A stretch of DNA of 64,000 bases from Apiosordaria backusii (taxonomy: Eukaryota > Ascomycota > Sordariomycetes > Sordariales > Lasiosphaeriaceae), in NCBI GenBank assembly GCA_030549205.1, contig JAUKTV010000027.1, positions 186,001 through 250,000 of the forward strand. The letters run 5' to 3'. The notes below the pieces were generated by a model, which worked only from the letters and a program-made list of their open reading frames with translations, had not been told where the DNA came from and ran no database searches. Each line of letters opens with the position of its first letter. Position 1 is the first letter of the stretch. The translations under genes were made by a program, and so were the position numbers. Below, piece after piece: positions 24,225-34,913 of the stretch.

Positions 24225-25010
24225 ATGACAACCCCAATCTACCCCCTCAACCTAACCATCACCCCCTCCCCCTCTGGCTTCTCCCGCCCCCCAACCATCA
24301 CCCTCTCCCTCCCGGAAACTTTATCCCCCTCCCAAATCCAAACCATCCTCTCCGGCACCCTCCGCGCCAACTCTCCCACCGAAACCCTAGAGCCAATCCC
24401 AGTCTACATCCAACCACCACCCCCCGACCTCCCCTCCCCCGGCACCTCTTCCACCACCACCACCACCACCACCCCCACTCAACCCCCCAAACCCACCAAA
24501 CGCCTCCTCCACCTAAACCCCTACACCGACGTCCTCCTCCTCCTCAACCTCCCCTCCCTCCTCTCCTCCTCCCTCTTATACCCCCCCGGTTCCACCACCC
24601 CTGCCTCCCTCTCCCGTTTACTCCCCCTCCTATCCCGCTTCCGCCGCATCGCAGTACCATTTGACCCCGCCCTAGAGCCAGAACCACTGTTACAACTCTG
24701 GCCAGAGCATTTCCCCCACCTTGAAGATTGTTACGTCGTGGTGGACACGGGGTTGCATCCTGAGATTCTGAGGAGGGATGAGAATTACACCCCGGATACG
24801 ATCGAGACGTTTGTGAGTTTGGAGGGGAAGTGTTATGATGTCTATGGGGATGCGGAAGACAGGGCGTGGGTTGTGGCGGGGGGGAAAGGGACGGGGGATG
24901 GGGTGGTGAAGGGGTTTAATGAGGGGTTGTATAGGAAGGAGATGGGGGAGGGGGGGACGGGGATGTACCAGGCTCCGAGGGGGGCGCTGTTGGGGTTGGT
25001 GAGGGAATAG
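24225..25010 (+). CDS. Hypothetical protein, 261 residues, strongly switched codon usage
   Basis: A single uninterrupted frame follows an AAAAATG start. I do not recognise the family. The N-terminal half is Pro/Thr/Ser/Leu-rich with a Thr run near residue 80; the C-terminal half has a compact-looking stretch (FPHLEDCYVVVDTG) reminiscent of the middle of 2EXR-type proteins, but the 2EXR start motif is absent. Codons up to about 24720 almost all end in C; after that they mostly end in G or T. No signal peptide or membrane span is evident. Confidence 0.6.
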   Translation: MTTPIYPLNLTITPSPSGFSRPPTITLSLPETLSPSQIQTILSGTLRANSPTETLEPIPVYIQPPPPDLPSPGTSSTTTTTTTPTQPPKPTKRLLHLNPYTDVLLLLNLPSLLSSSLLYPPGSTTPASLSRLLPLLSRFRRIAVPFDPALEPEPLLQLWPEHFPHLEDCYVVVDTGLHPEILRRDENYTPDTIETFVSLEGKCYDVYGDAEDRAWVVAGGKGTGDGVVKGFNEGLYRKEMGEGGTGMYQAPRGALLGLVRE

Positions 25011-26236
25011 GTACCTACCTGGTAGGTACCTAGGTGGGGGTTAGTTTGGGGGTGATTTGTGGGTGGTATGGGTGATGAAGAACGGATTAAAGGGGGAAGG
25101 AAAGGTGGTGAATGTGGTTAGGGAAAGTGGTGATGGATGTCGGGGGGGGTTTCCAGTTCGTTTCCGGGGGGGCATTGATGATCGAACAACTTCCAGGTTG
25201 TATACAGTTCGAAGTACAGGGGTGCTTGTTGTTATATGTTCTTATCTATACGTCTTTCTATCACTGCCCATCTTCTTTTACAAATGCAGCATTCGAAATA
25301 ACAGTGCATCGCATCGCATTGCATTATGTCGTCTGCAAGCAGGGCACAAATGCATCTGTCGGTCTTCATGTTGCCCTGCGTTTGACCTCATGCGAAGCTG
25401 TAAGTCAGTAGGGACCAATCAACGATCTCGCTCATTATAAGCTTGGAACTTGATTTCATCGATCTTATCCACCGTCCCCAGTTACAACAATCCTTATCAA
25501 CCATAAACCCGGTCAGACACCCAGCCCTTGAACACCCGGGCATCCGTCCCGAAATCTCGATTGGACAATTCCTCACTGACAAATCATGACAATATTCCCG
25601 AACAAAAGAACAAAAGACGCAAGCTTGGCACCGGCAGTTGTCCCGGACGAGCAGCTGCCAAGACATCCGGTGGCACCTGGTGGGTCCGGGCTTCGCAATC
25701 ACAATGTCATCACTTTTTGCTTTCTCTGGTCCACTATCAACGACAACGAACGTGGTTTTGCACGGATCGCGGCGAATGCGGCTCCATCCCGCTCTGCCCT
25801 CTCGGCCCTGTCGATGAGATGGAGCCTCGATCGGGGTTGCCCCTGCACAGGGTAGCACCGCCGGAACAGAAAGATGGGATGACGACCTCGACATTCCGGC
25901 CTTGTTCACCAATTCTCTCAACTCGCCTGCAGATCATGCGTCATGACCTCGAGTGTCTTTGATAACTTGCCCTCACTTTCAGGAAATACACGCCGGATTG
26001 GGCGGGGCACCGGAAATTGAGGCGAAGTCGATGATGGGAATGTTGGGGAATTTTGAATGGGAGCTTCTTACCGACGGCTTGTCCCTCGGGCCCAATGCTC
26101 CGATACCATGGGCCGTGTGTAGGTATAAGACCAGATTCATCCATCCTGTCCCCTGCGTCGGTCCAGGTTGTGCAACACCAGAAACTGCTCACGAATCCAG
26201 CAAGACGGTCACCAGTTGTTGACCAGAACTTGAGAA
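25011..26236. other. Intergenic upstream of the Rds1-like gene
   Basis: No supported gene; open frames on both strands overlap without motifs. The last ~120 bases form the promoter of the downstream gene, with a TATA-like 'ggtataag' near 26123. Confidence 0.5.
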
Positions 26237-27637
26237 ATGGTTGCCTTCAAGATCTCAGCGGGCGCTGCCCTGCTCACTTTGACTGCTCGATCCCTGGCAG
26301 TTCCTGTCGTTTCAGAGCCCACCACCACTTTCACATCCACACCCGCTGTCACTCCTCCTGTCAGACCGCACACAAATGTGACCTGTCATGGCCCCTACAC
26401 CGGACTACCACCTACCACCACTGGAGCTCTGACAACCGACGTTCTCGCCCCATCTATCCCAGCACTGCCCCCTGGACCCAACGCCTACAAGTATCCAAGC
26501 GATGGCAAACTCCATGCTCCTCTTCCAGCACCATACACACCATCCGGTGGTGAGGGCACCAACGGTTCCGCTCCTGTCTACCGGATGCTATCCGATTTTG
26601 ACTATGAGTCCATCGCCCTCGCGCTCTACCAGGAATGGATTGAGCTCGACCTCTTCCACTGGGGTCTCGCAACCTTCTCCGTCGAGGACTTTGAGGAGGC
26701 TGGCTTGAAGGCCGAGGATCGCTTCCTCATTGAGTTTATGGCCAACCAAGAAGTCGGACATGCCACCCTCCTCAGCAACATGTTGGGCCCTCAAGCGCCT
26801 AAGCAGTGCAATTACAACTATCCCGTCACCAACGTCCGCGAGTACATCGACTTCTGCCAGAAGCTGACCCGCTACGGTGAAGCTGGAGTCTACGGCTTCC
26901 TCAACCACCTCAATGCGCGCGATGTTGGCCAAATGCTACTCCAAAGCATTACCACCGAGGCCCGCCAGCAAATGATCTTCCGCCAGTTTGAGGGCCTGTT
27001 CCCCATGCCGGAATGGTTCGAAGTTGGCATTCCCCAGTCGTGGGCTTGGACTTTGCTCGCACCCTATATCTCGTCCTGCCCCGCCAACCAGACTCGCCTG
27101 GTGTGGCAGAACTTCCCTGCCCTGTACATTCTCAACCAGCCCAACCCGGCCCGTATCAACGGCTCCAATGTCTGGAATGAGACCACTGGCGGGTACACCA
27201 ACACCCTGAGCACTGCGGATGTGGACAAGAAACACGACTGCCTCAACAGCACGGAGGTGGGTGTCAACTGCTCGCCCGCCATCACCCACAACCGCACCAA
27301 CCCCCTCTCCTACCCCGGCCGTCAGGTGTTCCTGCAGTGGGACGAGCCTGGCCACCCAATCGGCCCCAACAACAGCTACATCACCAACACCACCGCCAAC
27401 CCACCTGTCTTTGCCGCCTGGGTCAGCCAGCTCAATGTCACCTACACTCCGCTGGAAGAGATTCAGAACAACACTGCCTGGACTGTGCAGCCCAACATGG
27501 AGACCTTTGCTGGTGACCCCGCTGTCAACGGAACCATTTTCCTTGTCCTGACCGATTTGGACCTCTATGTCACTCCATACAACCTCACCCAGCTGAACCC
27601 TCATGTCTATGCTGTGGGTATGTACCAGTCTGGTTAA
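26237..27637 (+). CDS. Rds1-like secreted protein with ferritin-like domain
   Basis: A single exon encodes 466 residues with an N-terminal signal peptide (MVAFKISAGAALLTLTARSLA). A Pro/Thr-rich linker leads into a ferritin-like helical region (~110-260): DFDYESIALALYQEWIELDLF, FMANQEVGHATLLSNML and TTEARQQMIFRQFEG, with Glu and Glu-x-x-His patterns expected for a di-iron-type bundle. This matches the fungal Rds1 / stress-response family, named from S. pombe rds1, which responds to nutrient stress; the biochemical role is unknown. Many N-x-S/T sites in the C-terminal half suggest a glycosylated extracellular protein. Both sides are intergenic and no operon-like partner is evident. Confidence 0.82.
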   Translation: MVAFKISAGAALLTLTARSLAVPVVSEPTTTFTSTPAVTPPVRPHTNVTCHGPYTGLPPTTTGALTTDVLAPSIPALPPGPNAYKYPSDGKLHAPLPAPYTPSGGEGTNGSAPVYRMLSDFDYESIALALYQEWIELDLFHWGLATFSVEDFEEAGLKAEDRFLIEFMANQEVGHATLLSNMLGPQAPKQCNYNYPVTNVREYIDFCQKLTRYGEAGVYGFLNHLNARDVGQMLLQSITTEARQQMIFRQFEGLFPMPEWFEVGIPQSWAWTLLAPYISSCPANQTRLVWQNFPALYILNQPNPARINGSNVWNETTGGYTNTLSTADVDKKHDCLNSTEVGVNCSPAITHNRTNPLSYPGRQVFLQWDEPGHPIGPNNSYITNTTANPPVFAAWVSQLNVTYTPLEEIQNNTAWTVQPNMETFAGDPAVNGTIFLVLTDLDLYVTPYNLTQLNPHVYAVGMYQSG

Positions 27638-27933
27638 ACCTGTTGTGATGTTGGTGTTGTGATGGGCTCCTAGGCATATCTCTTGTATGAGTTATTAGTG
27701 CATGCCGTGAAGATGGCGGTGTCAGTACTTACCATCTTGTTGCTATATACCTTTCTAGTTTAGTAATTAATGTCTCCCACATACTTCTCCTCCTATACCA
27801 AATTTCCTTGGCATTGTGCTGTCTGTGAAGTCATTGGTGGTTATTAGATAACAAGTGGAAAGAGCTCCGATGTGGGATGAGATGATGAAGTTCACTCTGC
27901 CCACTGTACAGTTCTCCATTTGTCTCTAGACAT

Positions 27934-29621
27934 CTAGTATTCTTCCGTCAATGCTGGCGGCGACACAGCAGATCCTGTAGATGTCAAGGCCTGCACGGAG
28001 GACCCCGCCGCTCTTTGAGACGCGCTCTGGCGTGTCCTCGTTGAGACGAGTTTCTTGTGCGGCTCGGAATTCGACGGGGGACTATGGGGGGCTCTGGTTC
28101 GCTTCGAATTGGTCTGGCTCGGTGTGCTGAAGCTCGACGTGAAGCTCGTGGCGAAGCTCATGGCGGGTTCGGCACCGAGAGATGCGGACTCCTGGCTAGG
28201 CTCTTCGTCCTCCGCACACAGGTACTGTGGAAGAGCCGGCTCCTCGTCGACATTCCCAGATGCAGCGTATTCCTCAGTGTTGACAGCTTGCGATCCGGGG
28301 ATAGTCCTCGCAATCCACGATTTTGTCAGTCGACCCCTCGTATTGCTCCGCCACAGCAACTGTGATTTCTGCTTCAGGCGGTACCTCCATGTCAGACCGG
28401 CGTGCTTTTGCGTTCGCCGCCTGGATGAAGCTGTCGCGGTGCCTTTGCGCCGAGTCCCGTGCATTTCGGAATGCCGTTGCACCTTGAACAAATGTCTCGC
28501 GGTCGCTGGTCAAAGCAAATGCCTTGATCTGAGTCATATGGTACTCGGGCTGCCCCCCCGATGCGGTCGGCGCTGTGATGTGGTGTGCGTATAGTTGGAG
28601 CGTGCCTGTGCCGGCGTGGTAGGTTGAGCTGATTGTGTGGGCTTTGCCGTCGAAGGCGGGTTTCCCTGCGCTGTAGTTCTGCAAGGCGTGCATCGCGCGG
28701 GCACCGATTGCGCCGTCGTGTAATGCCTGTCGCAGCGCAACGTCGGCACCTCCCCTAGGAGCCTTGGCCACCAGGACGAAATTGGGCACCACAGGAACAT
28801 CGGCGTGCTTTGTAGGGATGATCACATGGCTCAGATCATCTCTTATCACTTTGTCGATATCTCCTAGCCGAGCTCCATCGAAGAAGTCGGGCACCGCTTT
28901 GACAGTCGCTCCTCCGGTCATCGACTCGAGGTTGGTAAAAGGTAGGTGCCCCCCATTCGGAATCTCGGAGTTGCCGGCAATGATCGGAATCACATTGCGC
29001 ATTACCGTGCCTTCGGACGACGTCTTGTTCTTCTTCTTGAAGTTTCGGAACGCCGAGTCATGGAATCGTGATGGTGAAAGAGAGGCTCTCGCAGCTAAGA
29101 GCTCCGAACGAAGTTGGTCCACGTTCTCGGGTTCAGGTGTCAGACGACCGGCGGGGTAATCATATCCCTCAAGATAGATACCGTTGTCAATCATGTGCTG
29201 TTCGAAATTGTCATCGTATGCAGACGACGGCTTGGTTCTGGAAGACTCATCCGTGAGTGTTGTAGATTTTGTCGACTTTGTTTGCCGGCTGGTTGATGTC
29301 AATTCCAGATCAGCATAATGCAGACATACCCCTCGAAGATGGCGAAGATCTGAGCCGCCGTGTCTCGCAAACCGGGCAAGATCGTTAGTGTACACTGCAG
29401 GTGCTGCTGGCCCTGGGGCAGGCCGAGCGTTGTTCCGCCGGTCGCCGGTCGAGCTCTCGTAATGCGCGACGTGTGAGCCAGACCTTGGATAGGTTGTCCC
29501 AGAATTCCGGTGGGAAGTTCGATGGCCTGTGAAGCCCGCCGTTCGACTTGATCTTCTTCTTCGAGTGCTCTTGCGAGTGGTCGTCTGCGCAGGCTCTCTT
29601 TCGATTTTGCGCACTCGCCAT
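27934..29621 (-). pseudogene. DUF7924-type protein gene broken by two frameshifts
   Basis: From the ATG at 29621 the frame gives a basic N-terminus and PPEFWDNLSKVWLTRRALRE, then is thrown off by a perfect 7-base tandem duplication (29437-29443 and 29444-29450). Removing one copy restores the frame into VYTNDLARFARHGG and the long core (NVIPIIAGNSEIPNGGHLPF, VPDFFDGARLGD, GGADVALRQALHDGAIGARA). A second frame change near 28285-28300 separates the core from a Ser-rich, basic tail (EPAMSFATSFTSSFS) ending at 27934. The pattern fits the fungal DUF7924 family, which I recall as PD-(D/E)xK nuclease-like; here the ExK position reads VAK, so that site may be dead too. Divergent from the CK1-like kinase 478 bases away. 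Confidence 0.65.
29437..29450. repeat. 7-base tandem duplication causing a frameshift
   Basis: The plus strand reads gccggtc twice in immediate succession. On the coding (minus) strand this changes the frame between the conserved ELDRR and NNARPAPGP segments of the DUF7924-type gene. Confidence 0.9.
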
Positions 29622-30099
29622 GAGCAGCCACTTCGCAAGGGTTGGATGGAGGGAAGTCCATGTGGAAAAGTAGGTCGCGCTTGGGGGCCGGGACTGAGCT
29701 GGCTTGCAGGACCTTGGGTGGTGTGCGTGGCGTGGGAATGATTAGACCGGAGCGCGTTGATTTATGCGAGCGCGCTTCGCGTCAGCCAACCACCAGGCAT
29801 TGGCCGCCCTTGAAGCGCAGGCTGTGGTTTGCAAGCCGAGTGGGCCAGAGGCGGCAATCTAGAAAAGCGCCAGTGCGCGAACGGTGCTCAATGTGACAAA
29901 TCGTCAAAGTTCTCAAGGACAAGATCCGCTGCTCCTTTTGCAGGGAAAAAGATAGGACGGGCCTGCTTCTGCGTTTACCACCATCGCCCCGTGTTTCGAC
30001 GGAGGTTCCAGCAGCTGGTAACCCCCGGCCTGCAAGCGACTTTTTGTTGCCTACTCCACTTCGCAGCGTCGCTTGCCATCTCACACTTGCCATCTCACA
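29622..30099. promoter_or_regulatory. Shared divergent promoter of DUF7924-type gene and CK1-like kinase
   Basis: 478 bases separate the two divergent start codons. No gene is seen inside. The head-to-head arrangement implies a bidirectional promoter. Confidence 0.4.
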
Positions 30100-31231
30100 A
30101 TGAAGGTACAGATATCCGACCCTCCACTGCCGACATACAGGAAACTGCTCACATACCCTCCAGGACATTCTCATCGACGACAGGTATCGCGTTGACTACA
30201 AGATCGGCGCGGGAGGCTTCGGCCTCGTCTATTCTGGTATGGCACTGTCTCTCTTTTGCTTCAGCCGTCGCTGACCGAGCAGGCACCGATCTCTCATCGG
30301 GCGAGGAGGTCGCTATAAAGCTCATGTCTGTTCGAGATGACCCCGAGGTGCTCCGAGGCGAGAAGGAGACATACGAGGCGCTGGACGGCGGGGTCGGAAT
30401 CCCGCGAGTGCGATGGTTCGGGCAGGAGTGCGAGTTCTACGCGCTGGTCATTGACGCCCTCGGCCCGTCGCTCGAGGACCTGTTTAATTACTGCGGCCGA
30501 AAGTTCTCGCTCAAGACCATCCTCCTTATTGCCGACCAGGCCATCTCTCGACTTGAATATATCCATTCGAAGGGCTTCCTCCATCGCGATATCAAACCGG
30601 ACAACTTCCTGATGGGCCTCGGCAGGCAGGGAAATACACTCTATGCGATTGATTTTGGGCTCGCCAAGGATTTCCGTGATGCCGAGCGTTGCAAAGATGT
30701 GGAAGGCCTCCCATTGGGCGGCACCAGGCGGTACGCAAGCATCAGCAACCACAACGGCCGTGGTAGGTGTCGGATTGCAATTACATTTGTTCGTTTGCTA
30801 AGGTGCGGGCAGAGCAGTCTTGGCGGGACGACCTGGAGTCCCTTGGATACGTTTTCGTGTATTTTGCCCGCAGCTCGTTGCCATGGCAAGGTCTGAAGGC
30901 TGCCACGGACGGCGAGAAAGACGCGCGGATCAAGGAAATGAAGGAGGGTCTGTCGGGCGAAACACTCTGTGACGGCTTTCTCCCCAGAGAATTCGCCACA
31001 TACATCAACTACACCAGGGGCCTGGCTTTCAATGACAAACCGGACTACTCGTACCTTCGCCGGCTTTTCCGTCGCCTGTTTCAAGCGGAGGGGTTCAAAT
31101 ATGACCACGTCTTCGACTGGACTGAGAAGTTGTTTGACGAGATGAAAAGCAAAGTCAATCCCACGGTGCCATTGACAGAGGGGCCGCAGAGACGAGCTCC
31201 AAAGGCAAGGAAGTCGGGGAGAGGCCTATGA
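30100..31231 (+). CDS. Casein kinase 1-like serine/threonine kinase
   Basis: Four exons (30100-30105, 30164-30236, 30283-30762, 30813-31231) encode 325 residues. The first exon is only ATGAAG, then GTACAG...CAG leads into DILIDDRYRVDYKIGAGGFG. Kinase landmarks: glycine loop GAGGFG (17-22), Lys39 in VAIKL, HRDIKPDN (127-134, catalytic Asp129), DFGLAK (150-155), then the CK1-style RYASISNH and DDLESLGYVFVYF. The protein lacks a long C-terminal tail. It is intact, unlike its divergent DUF7924-type neighbour. CK1 enzymes phosphorylate acidic or primed sites; the substrate here is unknown. The sequence diverges from housekeeping CK1 (SISNHNG rather than SINTHLG), suggesting a lineage-specific copy. 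Confidence 0.88.
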
Positions 31232-32144
31232 CAGGGATGATCGGGGCAGTACGACAAGAGCGCAAGCGGTCAGCATCCTTGACCGAGAGCGAATGGTATG
31301 GAAAAGCCCCCGTCTTCGCGAAGATGATAGCGGCGGCAAGCGCGACGAAGCAGCTGTGGCGCACCAGTGCCGTAGGCGGGTGTGGTCCAACCTCGCCCTC
31401 GAGCCCTTGAGCCTCGTCCGGATCCCACCAGCCCTTGTCTCCAATGGCGCTTATGATAGCGCAATAAACAGCATCTCCGTAGCTTTGGCCATGTGGTGCG
31501 TTCTTAGGCAGGGCTGAGCGCTAGCGACAATGCCTAGGGGCTGTCGTACGGTTGCCCCGTTCGTATCAAAGACAGCAGCTGCGATGGCATATATACAATC
31601 AGTCGCATTGGCAGGTACCCAGAATGAGTCTCCAGAGGAATCTTGGCAGATGTACCTTCTTCTAATCAAGTGGCACATGTTGCATTCAATGTAAGCTCAG
31701 GAAAGCCGCGTGAATAGCGAGGTGGAGGTGTTGATGTCGAAAAGTCAAGAGGTAAGGAGAAGATGGGAACCCACCATATTAGTTATAAAAAACGCAGTGT
31801 CCCTTTCTTCCAACACTGTCTCTGGCTCGTTCATATTTTGCACCCCCGACACACGACATATGACACGCGACACATATGGTACACGGGACGCGGGACACGG
31901 CGCTAGCGCAAAAGCATGGTCTCTTAAAGACACCTACCTGCCTTACTGTGTATACATACGACTTGCTAACCCCTGTCCCCGCTGATCTCTCCAAGCTCGT
32001 GGGTAATGACATCACCATCCAAGCTCCACAATCTCCACAAGCGCTCCAGTCTTAACCTCACCTCATCAGCCTTAATGCCAAGTCATCATCGCTCTCTTAC
32101 CTAAATTCATTCCCACAAACCTACCTGGTATCAAACCAGCAAAA
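31232..32144. other. Intergenic
   Basis: No gene is supported. A short 'gacac(a/g)c(g/a)acac' low-complexity tract lies at 31848-31900. Confidence 0.45.
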
Positions 32145-32507
32145 ATGCTTAGATTACCGCAAAGAACCGCTGCCTTCTCACGCCTTTCAAAAAGCGGCTT
32201 TGAAGCACCGCTCATCCCCCACGCATCCCAGACGCGCTCCATCCAACAACAATTTCACCAGCAGAACAATCCGCAGTCCTCATCAAAAACCACACCACCG
32301 ACAGCAGGGGAAAAGCCTCCCCCAGATGCGAAAGAGAATGCCGCACAGCTAAAGAAGAAAAAGACACTCAAAGAACTAGACGAGGAACTCCGCCTGAAAA
32401 TGGAGGGCTTATCCGGTGAAGGCGGGGCGTCGGGGGTGGAATACGAAGACGGAAAGGCGGTCGCGATGAAGAGGGGTGTGAGGGATAACATGTTTCGCTA
32501 CATTTAA
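32145..32507 (+). CDS. Small conserved fungal protein, probably mitochondrial
   Basis: A single exon of 120 residues. The N-terminus (MLRLPQRTAAFSRLSKSGFE) is rich in Arg/Ser/Leu and lacks acidic residues early on, like a mitochondrial presequence. A Lys-rich helix follows (KKKKTLKELDEELRLKMEG), and the end reads ASGVEYEDG...MKRGVRDNMFRYI. I recall this C-terminal block as conserved in uncharacterised filamentous ascomycete proteins. Function unknown. The start has an AAAA before ATG and no competing upstream ATG nearby. Confidence 0.7.
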   Translation: MLRLPQRTAAFSRLSKSGFEAPLIPHASQTRSIQQQFHQQNNPQSSSKTTPPTAGEKPPPDAKENAAQLKKKKTLKELDEELRLKMEGLSGEGGASGVEYEDGKAVAMKRGVRDNMFRYI

Positions 32508-32574
32508 TACCGTCCTTCCTTCATTTTGTACATACCTCCTGGTCATTGATCAAGGACCGAACTCCCCAATAACA

Positions 32575-33720
32575 ATATCCGCCGCCGTCTCCCCCACCGC
32601 CATAGCTATGTTGTTCGTATTAGCAGCGACATTCCTAGGTAGTACGCTCAAATCCGCAATTTTAAACCCCTGTGACTCCGAGGACAGACAGGTTGGGGTC
32701 TACCACCGAGCCAATCTTGCACGTGCCGAGGGAGTGCCAGGTTGTTCCGACGTTTTGTCTTACCTATTGCTCGATCACAGCGTCGTCTTCGGCGGTGTAT
32801 TTGATACCCTCAATTTCCCCCTCCAACTCCCCATCCAGATCCACAGGCCTAGCTTTCGACTCGGGTGGGAAGGGGGGATGGCACGCAGCGACTTGACCGC
32901 GGTACACCCCCATCCGCCTGACGATTTCCCGCTGGGTTTTGTAAAGCCAGACGTGCATTTTGATATCTATTCCATCTTTATCCCCTAAAAACCCGGTTTT
33001 GAAGTCCAACGGGGAGGGTATTCCCGGGCCAGTGATGTGCATGTGGCCGCGGGAGTAAGGGTGCACTGTAAATGCGCTGACAGCTGTTGTTGAAGAGGAC
33101 GCGGATGACGGTGCTTTCGAGGAGGACGTGGAGGTTGGGGTAGGTGGTGCCTGATTGGAGGCGGGGGTGGAGGTAGCATGTGGCGGTGTCTTGTCGTGCG
33201 CCGGTGGGGGAGATGTAGCGGAGGGCGCGTTGGGCTCCTGCGTCAAGGACCAGTATATGGACATGAGTTGTAATATAATTTGAGAGAGAACATACCAATG
33301 CCGCATGAAGAGTCCAGATTCTGGAGATCATCACTCGTGGGCTAGCCAACCTTTTCCACCGCAGATATGAGCTGGTCTTGGAGACGGGTCGAAGTGAAGG
33401 TGCTGATGGACACTTGGATCGGCCCATCCGAGTCGTGACCGTGAGTCGCATTCTTGTCAACTCCATGGTACCTAGGTTTCCAACTATGTAGTCTGCCAGC
33501 AGGATATCCGATCATTCAGCAATATCTGACACGCACCTTCTTCAGATAAGGCAGCATCTCATCTGCCGACCACCCCGGTACACTCTACCCATCAATGCCC
33601 GATCTCTGAGCCCCGGTGTACATCATCAAGTTCGTCGACGACCCGCCCCCGAGCACACACCAGCAGGAACAATCACTTGTCGATCGCGAAAAGACCGAAT
33701 CACTGTATCGGATGCCAGGT
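32575..33720 (-). pseudogene. Decayed GMC alcohol-oxidase-type gene
   Basis: Pieces of an alcohol oxidase-like GMC protein occur in order but in different frames on the minus strand: RQVIVPAG near 33680, LGGGSSTNLMMY near 33630, WSADEMLPYLKK near 33560, DDLQNLDSSCGI near 33320, HPRLQSG and PNLHVLLES near 33150, HPYSRGHMHITGPG near 33040, HVWLYKTQREIVRRM near 32930, TWHSLGTCKIG near 32735 and KIADLSVLPRN near 32650. Most of the mid-domain is deleted, the FAD-binding GxGxxG start is missing, and a frame break at the ~32665 T-run interrupts the final segment. This is a relic, not a gene with introns. Confidence 0.8.
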
Positions 33721-34913
33721 TCTGCTGCGCCGCTGGAGCGGAAGATGATGCAGCCCTCCTAGTGCTGGATTCCGTGAAGTGATAACAACTGTCAAGCAGC
33801 TTGGTCAACTTGGTGTATTCCAGAGTTGTATGCGGCGGCTCTCTATTCACAATCGAACTGCAGTTCAGAAATGATGGGATGGGACAAGCCGTGATATTTG
33901 CAATCATGACGATAGGAGCTGTACATGAGACCAAATCCACTGGTGGATAGGCTTGGCTGTAACGGTTTTGTTGTGGTTCTCTGATCCATAAGAAAAGATA
34001 GAAATTGTCATTACTCGTGTCTGACTAGTACTACCTAACCAGCATGCTTAAATTATCGTTCCCGTAATCAAAACTGACGTTCCCCCTCTGTGCTGCCCCA
34101 ACATGTATATGACGTGAATTAACGAAGTCGACGCACTTAAATAATGCAGCAATCGCAAGGCAACGGGCAGGGAATGATGAAGCAGAAACGGCCAGGGCAG
34201 CAACCACCGCGATCACCACCTCTCAGACCGAGCTCCGAGTCTTCGTGCGGCTTTTGAGGGTCTGTTTGGCTTGTTAGACAGGACAGTTGAATTGTCAATG
34301 GGGAATTGGAGGAACAAACCCATCGGCTGGAAAGTGGCCGGCTGACTTGTCTGCAGCTTGTCGTCCAAGTGCGCACTGTCCGGGCGCTGGACTGAAGAAG
34401 CATCCATGGCCATCGGGGTTTGAGCGGTGGGACCCTGAGGAGACATGGTGTTGTCGGTGAAGGTACGTGTGGGGGTTATCGTCAAGTGTGGAGAGAACCG
34501 TTGGAGATATGGCGGATTAAGCTTTCTTGGAATCTTGGCTCAAATGAGGAGGACCTGATGATTGAGTGTGAGAAAGTGAAGAGAGATCTGGAAGGCCGGA
34601 CACAGAAAATGGCTCGAGTTTTGATACGACAGTGACGGAATAAATCTGAGGCGGGCACAGCAAGTATCAGCAGGTTGATGGCGGCGGCAAGAGTCTTGCG
34701 TTGTCAGAGAGGTTGGTTGGTTGGCACATTGCATTACGTCACTGGGCCAGGTAGGTACAGGCCGGGATGAATTGTTCCTATCATACTGGCTGAGAAGATA
34801 TGAGCCCTAACCCTGCCTTGGAACAACAGTCCCCTGAGCTAACCCTAACCCACATCTTGTTTAGAATCCCGCAGACTAACCTCCATAAACCCAGACTACC
34901 ATCTAGCGGATTT
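33721..34913. other. Intergenic
   Basis: No gene is supported. A 77-codon minus frame starting at ATG 34446 has no recognisable motif or splice partner. Two telomere-like 'ccctaacc' hits lie at ~34804 and 34840. Confidence 0.45.

Noticed and set aside
29285..29335. 41-base intron in the DUF7924-type gene
   Set aside because: GTATGT and AG are present, but removing it breaks the frame of the well-preserved downstream core; read-through keeps it.
34213..34446. 77-codon minus open frame
   Set aside because: Has an ATG but no recognisable domain, codon bias or splice partner; insufficient support.
34800..34852. Telomere-like ccctaacc motifs
   Set aside because: Only two short, separated hits; no array, so not evidence for an interstitial telomere.
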